A stretch of DNA of 64,000 nucleotides from Pictodentalium vernedei (Eukaryota > Mollusca > Scaphopoda > Dentaliida > Dentaliidae). This document shows positions 54,984 to 64,000 of this stretch, piece by piece. The first letter of the stretch is position 1. Every line of letters begins with the position of its first letter. Both the position numbers and the translations under genes were made by a program. The stretch is taken from contig CM062293.1 in NCBI GenBank assembly GCA_031216915.1, positions 153,520,285-153,584,284 on the forward strand. The letters are read 5' to 3'. A model generated the notes under the pieces. That model was not told the DNA's origin and ran no database searches. It saw nothing but the letters and a program-made list of their open reading frames with translations.

Positions 54984-55407
54984 ATGCATAACGGGTATAA
55001 GAGGTTATCAGCCGTGATGAGTCTTCATTCATATTTAATTAGTTTACAAGCATATCTATTAGTATTGGTAGCGTTATTGAAGATCCACTACTTGTGCTTC
55101 TTTGAGCTTCACTTGTAGTTTCAGCCCAACCATAATTGTTTCTTTCGTTTGAGCAGACGAATTAGAAAGAAACTGTTTTCCCTCGGGAGAGCACTGGCAT
55201 TTATGCATAGGGGGCGCTTAAGAAGTGGTCAGTTGAATACAGATAGCCAGGCTAGAATAGTGTTTGTTCAGTTCACGTGCTGACAACATTGCGTGCAGTC
55301 GGGTAGTTGCTGACTCGTGTGTTAAAAAAGAGGTGTGTTTTGTAATAAATACATAATTTTTTTCTTCTACTGAAATGTCACAAAAAAAAAGAAGAAAATT
55401 TATATTG

Positions 55408-55659
55408 TTAACCCTTTACCCAACGTAACGGCCAAAACCGGCCAGCGCGATTCTCAAAAATCGCCAATGAATTTTTATTATTTTTTTCATTTTTTGTCTC
55501 AAAAACATAGGTTATGACCCCTCGTTGGAACGAGCTCGTCGAGCTCGTTCCAACGAGGGGTCATAACCTATGTTTTTGAGACAAAAAATGAAAAAAATTA
55601 GTTATTGAAGAATTTTTTTTGCAAGTGTCGTCTGCTTTTCATGTTAGGTAAAGGGTTAA
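55408..55659 (+). mobile_element. MITE A with a perfect 117-nt palindrome
   Basis: TTAA at 55408-55411 and 55656-55659. The left arm is CCCTTTACCCAACGTAACGG and the right arm is GTGTCGTCTGCTTTTCATG. From 55481 to 55597 the two 58-nt arms match base for base around a single T at 55539. The outer arms are asymmetric. The perfect stem suggests a young copy or ongoing conversion between arms. Confidence 0.93.
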
Positions 55660-56821
55660 TACAAAATAAAGTATTTGACAGCAGTTCACGCAGTTGTCGC
55701 ACGTACTCAATGCAAAATGTGTTTTTGTTGCTTGGAGGTATGCATAAATGCCTGTGGGGGTTTTCCGAGGGAAAAATGTGTAAGCCATTAGATTGGCCCA
55801 ATCTGGGACATCACAGACTCGTCCGGTCTGTTTCCGTTCAGTCCATTGAATAAATGTTTATACTGATTCTCTGAAATTACATTAAAGGCCCGATTACACC
55901 ATTGATTACTTTTTACTGCATAAGACCAGTTGCTCCACCATTCGTTCATTGGGTAAACTTGAAACTACACCATGACTACGGTGCAATGCAGATGTTTTTA
56001 GGTATCTATACATGCAGCCTAAAAATAACCACAAAACCACAGGATGCAGACAAATATGTAGAAAAATGCATATAGTGATCCCCAGGTTTCCAAGGGTCAA
56101 ATCTTAGAAACCTCGGAATCTTCATATGCATTATTTATGAAATTGACAAAAAAGGATAAAAAGAAACAAAACAAAGTATCTGTTATGCTGTCTGATTTGG
56201 GGCATTGCTTACTGTAATGTAACACCAGGCAGTATCAATCGTGTTCCGAATCAGATGGGTTTAAAAAAACGAATACGGTAAAGTAAACTTAAGTAAAGCG
56301 TACACCAAGTACAAAAATACTGATGTCGTCAGGGAACAAAAAGGTATGGTAAGGCTTGTTTTCATCTTATAAGCTTGGGTCTGAAAGTCCAAATAAAATA
56401 CAAACATGCGAGAAAACGGGAACAACACATTTTGGGTTAGAATTATGCCGTGGGTGAGCAATCAAGCGTTTGATGATACACGATTATATTCAAGCTAATA
56501 GGCCAACAGTCTAATTTTGTCAGGACGTTGATGATGTTATGTGATGTTATGTGCTGTTTGTTTACCCACTTTTCATTGTGTTTGTGAGCAGCCTATCGTT
56601 GGTGAAATGTGATGCTCTTTGCTATCAAAATATATTGCTGTTCTTTCGTGCTCCAATTATATATTCCCACCAATAAGTATTTAATTCACCTTGAAAATAT
56701 CAAGATGTTAATACAATTAGTGGAGCTATACAGCATAATCATAAAGCTCCAACCGCGATGAGTCTTCATTCATAGTTATTTAGTTTACAAACATATCTAA
56801 TAGTGTTGATAATGTAACCAA
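55660..56821. other. Unassigned stretch
   Basis: Short ORFs without motifs on both strands. No repeat recognised. Confidence 0.4.
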
Positions 56822-56992
56822 GCCTGAAAATGAGCTGACTGTCATCTTCAAAATGAGGTCCCCAGAGGGTGAATTTGGTGATGCTACCCTGCACAGCAGG
56901 GTAGCATCACAAAAGTTACCCTCCGTGAACCTCAGTCTGAATCAAGGTCCCAAGACCTAGAGGATAAATTTGTCTACTGTATGGGATAACCT
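56822..56992. mobile_element. MITE of the 50790 type, truncated
   Basis: GCCTGAAAATGAGCTGACTG, AAAATGAGGTCCCCAGAGGG and the GATGCTACCCTGC hairpin match 50790-51036. Similarity stops after CTACTGTATGGGATA, so most of the right arm is missing. Confidence 0.75.
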
Positions 56993-57261
56993 ATTTGCCT
57001 CGATATGAAACTAACCAAGTAATAACTGCCTTATTTATTAAACCAAAACAAATAATTACAAAATGTTCTCAGATCTGTTACAGTTTTCTGACAGTCTTGT
57101 TGTTTAATGTCACGCTTTATTGTTTCTCATTCTTTTTACATACAAAGTCCGAAGTTTCCTCTTCTCCTCACCCTAGTTCGGGTGTTCGAATTTCTCGGAA
57201 TCCCCACTGAGAAGCCGAAACTAAACTACCTCTTCCACCACTTCTACGAATCTCCGCTTAC

Positions 57262-57470
57262 GACACGGAATTTTAGTTTGCGATAAATTTTCTTTATCGC
57301 AAACTATAAGTTTGCGATAAGTTAATATCAGCCTGAGACCGAATCTGATATCTCATCATATTATATCAGCCAAGAGATCAGCTTGAGGTAGCGTCATATC
57401 CGCCTAAGACCTTCGGTCTCAGGCTGATATGAAGTTACCTCGGGCTGATATCTCGGCCGATATAAAACTA
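57262..57470. repeat. Cluster of two hairpins with ATATCAGCC stems
   Basis: AGTTTGCGATAAA faces TTTATCGCAAACT at about 57275-57307, and AGTTTGCGATAAG follows directly. Then ATATCAGCC...GAGATCAGCTTGAGGTAGCG faces GTTACCTCGGGCTGATATC (57361-57465), with CTAAGACC facing CGGTCTCAGG at the centre. GCCTGAGACCGAA at 57334 is an extra copy of one stem strand. Confidence 0.6.
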
Positions 57471-59082
57471 ATCAAGTAATAACTTCAAATAGTAAAACGT
57501 AAAAATTGTGTTAACTTCTTCGATGCATCTTGTGTATGCTGCATTTCTCTCAGATATGATACTTCCTGTATTTTTTGTAACATGACTTTGCGCCATTAAA
57601 ATACAGAAAAAATAGATCCGGGAAGTCTACAAACCACATAGAAGAACATATTTACAATGATTAACCCATCAATAAAATATGTTGTCTAAATATGATCTTT
57701 ACATTGAAGAATCACACCCAAGGAGTGAATCGTCTATTTGCGGACCCACCCAAAATTGCTTTCGTTTAATCTCACGCCTTATATTATTTACTGACTGGCT
57801 CAATACGAATAACACCAAACATTGTCTTTTGTCCTTCGATCACTTTGGAGAAAGAGGAGATAGGAAGAACAAATTTGAAAATATCCAAAGCTGCTTGATG
57901 GCGGAAGTGTGTCAAATCAAATAAGAAAATATTCTCAAGAATTCGAATCGCGGTGCCTATCCGAACCCATTAGACATGTGATAGATTAAGGGATGAATAT
58001 AAAACAAATCTCTCTTGAGCTGCTATGTCATTTTAATCCAATGTATATATTTATGCTTTAAATGACTGAGATTTATACAGTCACAATAAGGGAATGACTG
58101 CTAGCTTGAAACTTTTTTTCAACTGTTCTTGAAAACAGGTATGTCGGAATTTTATTTATTACTTTGAAACTCTTTGTGCAAGAATGTTCTGTAACATTTG
58201 TCATGTTCCACGCAACAAGTATTTAAGTGAAAAGAACAATTCCTGTTCTCCGATAAAGTAGCAACTGATTTTTGGCACCAACTCTAATATATCCCAGCCA
58301 CATGTTAGTTTGTTTTCCCTTGATACGTGTATTCTAATCGACAAGGAGCAAATACATTGTTTACCCGTAAACTAGAATCCAACGAGGACCTGCTATTCCT
58401 CCAATATTTGTAAGAAGAAGACCACGTGATCCTGATTGACTATAAGAATTTCACATATGATACACCCCACTTGCTTGAAGTTTTTCAGTATTTCTATCTT
58501 CATGGTCAATGAAGAAGTAAGTCGCACATATAGCACAGTACAAATTAAATTTGAACGGATGCTTTCAACAAAATTTATATTCCACTTTATTCGGAGAATA
58601 ACAGGTGAGGACAGTTTTTTATAATTCTTCAGTACTGCTACTTTCTTGGAATGACCTGGGGGTCGTCACTAAAGGCGTATGTCTGATATCCATACCTCAT
58701 CCCACCCCACTCCACTCCATCCCATCCCACCCCAACCCACCCCACCCACCCCATCGCCAATAATTTTTCTAATCGGGACATTTTCGTCAGGACTGGATTC
58801 TTGGATATTGATTCGCTCTTGCAAATAATTATTTACTTTCTTAGAAGACTAGAGTTGATAATTGACACCATGTCAAAGACACAGTCGGTCATATAAATAG
58901 AGATAGGTCGTCGCCGACACGGGCTGTTGGGAGGGGAGGGGGGGGGGGGTACGGCGCGACCAAGCAGGGGAAGCGGTACGCACGTGCTGATTAAATAAAA
59001 AATGTTGCGTTACGACTGCTACATGTTTATTTTATCCACAAAATATTCACAAGTAGTCTTGAGTTTTTTTTTTACTTATAAT
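57471..59082. other. Unassigned stretch
   Basis: ORFs of 81 and 62 codons lack motifs. A CCCAC/CCATC-rich simple repeat lies at 58690-58755 and a G-rich run at 58930-58950. Confidence 0.45.
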
Positions 59083-59091
59083 CATGACTAA

Positions 59092-59204
59092 TTTATTTAT
59101 TGGAGTTTAACGACACTTTCGACAGCCAGGGTCACCTCGTGTCGGACAGTTTTACGGGTGGGGGAAGCCGGAGTGCCCGAAGAGAACCACAGAGCAATGG
59201 CGAG
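59092..59204 (-). mobile_element. 5'-truncated SINE with 9-bp target duplication
   Basis: CATGACTAA is at 59083-59091 and 59205-59213. The insert holds only the tail-proximal third: TTTATTTATTGGAGTTTAACG to GAGAACCACAGAGCAATGG. The tRNA head and most of the body are absent, as expected for 5' truncation on reverse transcription. Confidence 0.85.
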
Positions 59205-59400
59205 CATGACTAACTAATATTTCAACTACATTATCAAGGCATGCCTTCAACGAAGGCATGCCTTGTCATGTAGCTGGAATATTTTGTCAGTTGGGACTTG
59301 AACCATCACGGTCGGGACAAATCAGGTTTACCCCCCCCCCCCCCCCACCACCACATCAGTCACCTTCGCGACGCCACCCGGAATGATGTATTGCCACGCG
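59205..59400. mobile_element. Two-copy repeat, GACTAACTAATATTTC type
   Basis: GACTAACTAATATTTCAACTAC, a better-preserved hairpin (AAGGCATGCCTTC facing GAAGGCATGCCTT), GTAGCTGGAATATT, GTCAGTTGGGACTTG and ACCTTCGCGACGCC match 43895-44100. A C run of about 16 (59331-59346) has grown where the other copy reads CATCCCTCTCCGCCCC. Confidence 0.65.
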
Positions 59401-59724
59401 ACTTTTTAGAAAAATCTGTGATGGTTATACGCTACAGTACTGTCTTGTCTTCAAAGAAAAAACACTTTTATACTACGGACACTCGACATGAAAAATGGTT
59501 GGGTTCGCATAAATAACGCATTTGAAGAAATGGGACTACGGATGGTTTCCTAGTTTGAGAACTCTGGGTATGGGTGTAAATCCTGGGGGTATGGGGAGTA
59601 GGGGTATACCACCTCACCACCCCATCCCATGTTCAAAAAAATCTTTGTCTCGCTGGGTGACAGAATGGAGAATGTTATTGAATTTCTAAAGACCTCTGTT
59701 TTATACTGTCACAGGTGGTTGTTA

Positions 59725-59787
59725 TTTATTTATTTAGTTATTGGGGTTTAATGACACTTTCAACAGCCAGGGTCACCTCGTGTCGGA
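59725..59787 (-). mobile_element. 63-bp 5'-truncated SINE with 14-bp target duplication
   Basis: ACAGGTGGTTGTTA is perfect on both sides (59711-59724 and 59788-59801). The insert contains just the TTTA tail, TTATTGGGGTTTAATGACAC and CAGGGTCACCTCGTGTCGGA, the last part of the SINE. Confidence 0.9.
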
Positions 59788-59801
59788 ACAGGTGGTTGTT
59801 A

Positions 59802-60369
59802 GTTTATTGATAACACGTGAGTCGGACCAACCCTAGAAATTAGCCAAGGTAGTCTACAACTCTCTGCTAAAGACTATGACATTGTCGTGGCTGATTTCGG
59901 CGATCGTAGACTCCTTGTCTGAATAGATGGCCAACAATAATAGGTATGTGTAGGTATGGACCGTCATAGCATGGTCGAGCAAACATGGGTCCCTCACCTA
60001 CTCCTCAATATCTGAAAATAGTTACGGGCCTGATTGGGCCTCTCCACCGTAGCCTAAAACGATATCCTCATCTCTGGGAAATGGGCTTATGAAAATATGG
60101 TAACACAGTACAATTTGTTTGATTTTCTGATTGGACAATACTGGACACTGGGCTGAAAAGATTTTTCGAAAAAAGGGAAAGTGAAATAGGTGAAAAACAT
60201 ATATTTCACTTTAACTGGACCCAATTGTACAAGAAAGAGGGGGCGAAAGTCCCTGTCTGTCTCTCTATTCTATTTTTACGGCCTACATTTCAACAGGAAG
60301 GGCAGTCGGGTGCAATCTTAAAGTAAAGGGACTGTATCCTATCATGTGTTGTATCATTAATACATTCTC
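59802..60369. other. Unassigned stretch
   Basis: No feature recognised. Confidence 0.4.
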
Positions 60370-60607
60370 TTAACCCATTCGGCACTGGCGCCCTGGGATG
60401 TATCATTTCAGTCAATACTGTCAATGACGATTTGGCTTTGTTGGGTGGTTCAGTAATAATTTAATCCAACAGCACTGTTGAGCTGTCACATTAAATTATT
60501 ACCGAGCCTCGCTTCAGATTGTTTGCTCTTTGTATCGTCTGCTCGTCCACTATCAATTTTTTCATCACGCAAAAAATTTGTTATGCACATTGGGTTGAAA
60601 GGGTTAA
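60370..60607. mobile_element. Putative TTAA-flanked MITE, family E
   Basis: TTAA at 60370-60373 and 60604-60607; short terminal inversion (TTAACCCATTC and GAAAGGGTTAA). The centre pairs CAGTAATAATTTAAT with ATTAAATTATTACCG around CAACAGCACTGTTG. The size fits the other TTAA families. Only one copy was seen, so its status is inferred. Confidence 0.55.
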
Positions 60608-60630
60608 CAGTGAAGCTCGCCCTTGTAATA

Positions 60631-60757
60631 TTAACCCTTTACCTAGCCCAGCTGGGAGACAACACTTGCAAAAAAATTCTTTAAAAACGAAAACTGTTTA
60701 CTTTTTTCCCATCAAAACATAGCTCATGATCCCCTCACTGTTACGAGTTCGTACAGG
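60631..60757 (-). mobile_element. MITE A, left half only
   Basis: TTAACCCTTTACCTAGCC, GACAACACTTGCAAAAAAATTC, AACATAGCTCATGATCCCCTC and TTACGAGTTCGTACAGG follow minus orientation up to the palindrome turn, then stop. It lies 23 bp from the putative family E element. Confidence 0.7.
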
Positions 60758-61666
60758 AAGGAAAACGAGGGAGAAGAAGTAATTTTCAAGCAAATGAAGT
60801 GCACGTGAAATATTTTTCTCTAAAATGCTTCACCCAGTTGTGGCATAAACCTTATAATCCAATTCCACTCCGACACTATGGACTTCTGGTTGTTGAAGTA
60901 CCGTTAAACTCTATAAACAAAGAAACAAACTAAATCCCATACCCAACCAAAACAGTCTGGGACAAAAGGTGAGAGCCGTACTAACCTCAGACCCATTTCC
61001 CTACGGTCCCGTGATAATCATGGAAAATCTACATCGCATTATCACACCTGCGTTCACTAAAATGAAGTAAAATTAGGAAAATAAATATGTCTAGTATCTT
61101 CAGATTATCTGTCGCCATAGAATTTTTTTTTAACTTCATTCATTAATGGGTGATACGATAGACTCGACCCATTATGATACGATAGTCTTACCCGACAGAG
61201 ATTAAACCATTGGGTAATGGAACACTTTCAAAGATGACAACAGGCCTCATGCCATGCACGTATTGATTGAAAGCCGTTTTTTTCGATTGAACATGCTTAT
61301 AAGCCACCCCCAGGTTACGAAGTTATACCGGGAGAGGGACACCTCCCCCCCCCCCCCCCACACACACACATCTCCATAATAGGCATGCGTGGGGGCGGGA
61401 GTGGGGCGCGTGTGAAAGAAATCTTATTATGAAATTTCTGATATCAATATCTAAAATGAATATCTGAATATCAGGTGCGACATGACTTCCCAGGAAAGGC
61501 AAATGGTCACTCTCGTGTACAATATCTCGCATGTAGCCATGAACGGGACGGGCAGACAATGACTTGTCGCGAAATCTTGCCTCGTTTTACTCTTGAACAA
61601 TTTGGATAGTTTCTCACCGCAAGGTTATAAGAATCTACAGCTGTTACTGAGCATTGCAATATTATT
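60758..61666. other. Unassigned stretch with a C run and CA repeat
   Basis: A C run of about 16 followed by CACACACACA lies at 61344-61370. Otherwise nothing was recognised; a minus ORF across the C run (61323-61559) is not credible. Confidence 0.45.
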
Positions 61667-61917
61667 TTAACCCTTTACCCAAAGTAACGGCCAAAACCGG
61701 CCAGCGCAATTCTCAAAAATCGCCAATGAATTTTTATTATTTTTTCATTTTTTGTCTCAAAAACATAGGTTATGACCCCTCGTTGGAACGAGCTCGTCGA
61801 GCTCGTTCCAACGAGGGGTCATAACCTATGTTTTTGAGACAAAAAATGAAAAAAATTAGTTATTCAAGAATTTGTTTTGCATGTGTCGTCTGCTTTTCAT
61901 GTTAGGTAAAGGGTTAA
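61667..61917 (+). mobile_element. MITE A, well preserved
   Basis: TTAA at 61667-61670 and 61914-61917. Both outer arms are intact in plus orientation, and the palindrome is essentially perfect, turning at GAGCTCGTCGAGCTC. Differences from the copy at 55408 are a few single bases. Confidence 0.93.
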
Positions 61918-61972
61918 GATTAAGATTAGTGAGAAAGCCATTCAAAATGGATCCCACTGGAACAAGTTCTTT

Positions 61973-61991
61973 GGGGGGGGGGGGGGGGGGG
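61973..61991. repeat. G homopolymer
   Basis: A pure G run of 19. Confidence 0.9.
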
Positions 61992-62049
61992 TTCTGTCTC
62001 AACAGGTTCAGTATAGTTGCGCTAGGTGAATGCTAGGAAACTGTCACGA

Positions 62050-62835
62050 ACAGGGGTAGAATCAGAATCTTGGATAAAACCCCCTCAAGACAAAACCTTC
62101 TCGGAAAAACCCCCGCTGACAAAACCGCCTCAAGAGAAAACCCCTTCACCTTAATTGACTTCTTGGACAGAATCCCCTCACATAGCAAAAATAAATAATA
62201 AAAATGAACACGATAAAAAATAGATTTCACAAATAGAATAAACATGCACATGTTAACAAATAAACACCTTGTGATATGAAAACTTCGTTTTTTTCATAAT
62301 ACTTCTTAAAAGCACTCTATATTATGCACTTCATTTTTATTCTGTCACATGCAGTTAAAAACTTGAAAATAAGGTGACAAGAAAATTACTGGCAAGCTGG
62401 AATTAGGACCTAGAGCTCTTTAGATGGTTTGTACAAAAACATGCCCCAGCCTTTGAGGAGTACCCAGATAAATCTTATGGGGGTGGGGGTCTTAACAAAG
62501 GGAATCTACAAACATTCATTCAACTCTTAACTGGCTTAGTAATTTAAATATATCTTTCATGAAATCTAGTCCTGGCTGCTATGAAACAGCCATGACTAGA
62601 TTTACTGAAAAATTCATTGAAAAGTTGACTTAAGAAATCATCGGTAAAAAAGTGAATACAATTTACAGAGAAAAATTTGGTGAAACATGCTCGAAGTTTA
62701 CTTATTTTAATAGTATTTCTTGTGAGGGGGTTTTGTCTTGAGGGGGGTTGTCGTGAGGGGGTTTTGTCTTTGAATGTAGAAAGGGGTTTTTTTCCGAGGG
62801 TTTTTTTTCTTGAGAGGGTTTTGTCCTGTTACCGT
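62050..62835. mobile_element. Foldback-like element with tandem repeats in its inverted arms
   Basis: The left arm (about 62077-62170) has several diverged copies of AAACCCCCTCAAGACAAAAC; the right arm (about 62722-62825) has copies of the complement, GAGGGGGTTTTGTCTTGA. Both arms are thus short tandem arrays facing each other, as in foldback elements. The interior of about 550 bp is AT-rich and noncoding, and holds a smaller hairpin at 62523-62640. End points are approximate. Confidence 0.55.
62523..62640. repeat. Hairpin with an AAATCTAGTC stem
   Basis: AAATCTAGTCCTGGCTG faces CAGCCATGACTAGATTT (62562-62603), with weaker outer pairing. It is related to 14034-14142 and lies inside the foldback-like element. 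Confidence 0.55.
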
Positions 62836-63357
62836 AGAACCCCGATCATTACGTTTGAAGCGAAAATGTTTTTCCTGTTTCATTTTTGCCAGCGATGACA
62901 TCAGCTCTGACTTTGATAAGTTTTTGTTTTTAACACAGGTGTTGAAATATCAAAATTTAAAGGGTGAACTTTCCCCGTAATTCAAGTAAAAATTTAACCA
63001 ATGACATCTTGTTTGAAAGAGCGCAATGAGCTCTCTCAAACGAGATTGAATTGTTTAAATTCCTAGTTGCATTTTTGGACAATTTTGCTTTGTTGAAATT
63101 GTGTTATCTTGTGTTTTAGAGGGACACAGCGTTTTTCACACATACTAACCGTAAAAGTGTTCTTCAAGTTGTGTCATGTAAAATGCGACAATCCCGTGAA
63201 ATTTATAATTCGTAATTCGCAGGCGAAAAAACGCCTTACCGAAAACTTCTTAATTTTTATTTTTTTTTTTTAATTACCTTTCGGTATCAAATGAAGACTT
63301 GATCGGAACTGTTCCCAACATCCACTGTGTGCATTATTTCTGAGTTATCATCAGTCA
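62836..63357. other. Unassigned stretch with a MITE A-like hairpin remnant
   Basis: AAAGGGTGAACTTTCC near 62960 and the hairpin TCTTGTTTGAAAGAG facing CTCTCTCAAACGAGA (63007-63045) may be the last trace of a MITE A. Nothing else was recognised. Confidence 0.35.
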
Positions 63358-63610
63358 TTAACCCTTTACCTAACGTTACGGTCAAAACCGGCCAGCGTTA
63401 TTCTCAAAAATCGCCAATTAATTTTCATTATTTTTATTCATTTTTTGTCTCAAAAACATAGGTTATGACCCCTCGCTGGAACGAGCTCGTCGAGCTCGTT
63501 CCAACGAGGGGTCATAACCTATGTTTGTGAGACAAAAAATGAAAAAAAATAGTTATTCAAGAATTACTTTTGCAAGTGTCGTCTGCTTTTCAGGTTAGGT
63601 AAAGGGTTAA
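63358..63610 (+). mobile_element. MITE A, well preserved
   Basis: TTAA at 63358-63361 and 63607-63610. Plus orientation. The palindrome has two or three mismatches (CCTCGCTGG in the left arm, TTTGTGAGAC in the right). The left arm has an extra TTA before CATTTTTTG. Confidence 0.93.
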
Positions 63611-64000
63611 CGGCAAATTTAATCGTGGTACTTGAACTGCCTATTTTCATCACAATCTTGGCAATACATAAAAAACAAAGAGTATCATGAAATTGAAAAT
63701 AAATTTTCGGCGGGCGAATGATGTAACTTGATCGTTGAAGTCTGTTGTTTGAATATAGGTTTTTGTTTTATTGCCACTGTGAAGGTTTTCGCCCTCTCGA
63801 AGGGTGTCCTTCAACCCACTGAAGCTGGTTCTGCCGCCCCATGTGGTGAACCGTGACATGGCGCGTTTGCAAAACGTTAGTGCAGCAGACGAAGGGAAAT
63901 AACACCAAACACAAACAAGGAACATGTTCGATTTCCAAAGGCACAGTCGGACTGCATGTCACGAAGGTTACGAACTTAAAAGAGAGGATATTATTTTCGT
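63611..64000. other. Unassigned stretch to the window edge
   Basis: Two overlapping minus ORFs (63650-63925, 63768-63962) of 91 and 64 codons have no recognisable domain. Confidence 0.4.

Noticed and set aside
1..64000. Autonomous transposase, reverse transcriptase or integrase gene
   Set aside because: No DDE/DDD, YxDD or similar motif was noticed in the supplied frames; every mobile element here looks non-autonomous.
1..64000. Bacterial or viral genome segment
   Set aside because: There is no gene packing, no ribosome-binding pattern and no recognisable capsid or polymerase frames; SINEs with target duplications point to a eukaryotic nuclear genome.

Overview
This window looks like intergenic or intronic DNA from an invertebrate nuclear genome, and I could not support a single protein-coding gene. 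The DNA is AT-rich. There is no dense ORF packing, no operon structure and no Shine-Dalgarno pattern. About fifteen ORFs reach 100 codons, which is roughly what chance gives at this base composition, and most of them lie in repeats. A mollusc or another lophotrochozoan is my best guess. The reasons are the SINE with a tRNA head and an AATA-type tail, and the elements with cores of about 150-170-bp tandem repeats that end in CGGACGGACGG-type sequence and a GGTGAGCTAAAAA-type terminus. The guess rests on remembered resemblance, not a search.

The window is mostly a museum of small non-autonomous mobile elements. The commonest is a MITE of about 250 bp, called A here. It has TTAA at both ends, a CCCTTTACC(T/C)AAC terminal inverted repeat and a central palindrome of up to 117 nt. 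Full or nearly full copies start at 1275, 4738, 12063, 13523, 15044, 17392, 20446, 27860, 35795, 37001, 41175, 55408, 61667 and 63358, with worn remnants elsewhere. A sister family B (30811, 34596) shares its ends and palindrome centre but differs in between. Two more TTAA families are C (13039, 43406) and E (60370). A Tc1/mariner-like MITE with TA sites and CAGTAC ends occurs at 5571, 27681, 41633 and 54739.

A tRNA-derived SINE occurs at 7850, 12550, 34011, 34546, 39414, 50465, 59092 and 59725. Five copies have target-site duplications readable by eye, including two severely 5'-truncated ones. Elements with tandem-repeat cores lie at 9322-11500, 21745-22085, 23745-24262, 24360-25078, 25488-26250, 48640-50012 and 51370-52330. 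Many further hairpins are single or two-copy families.

Nesting is the main theme: MITE B in a SINE (34596), MITE A in a Tc1-like MITE (27860), a 122-bp hairpin in another Tc1-like MITE (41742), a two-copy palindromic element in a SINE (about 8031-8510), and hairpins inside hairpins (32755-33308). Comparing paralogous copies exposes empty sites and gives insertion order and target sites without outside data. The most unusual object is a 675-bp inverted-repeat element at 40391-41065. Its core is built from 21- and 24-bp units that keep long ORFs open on both strands without looking like a real protein.
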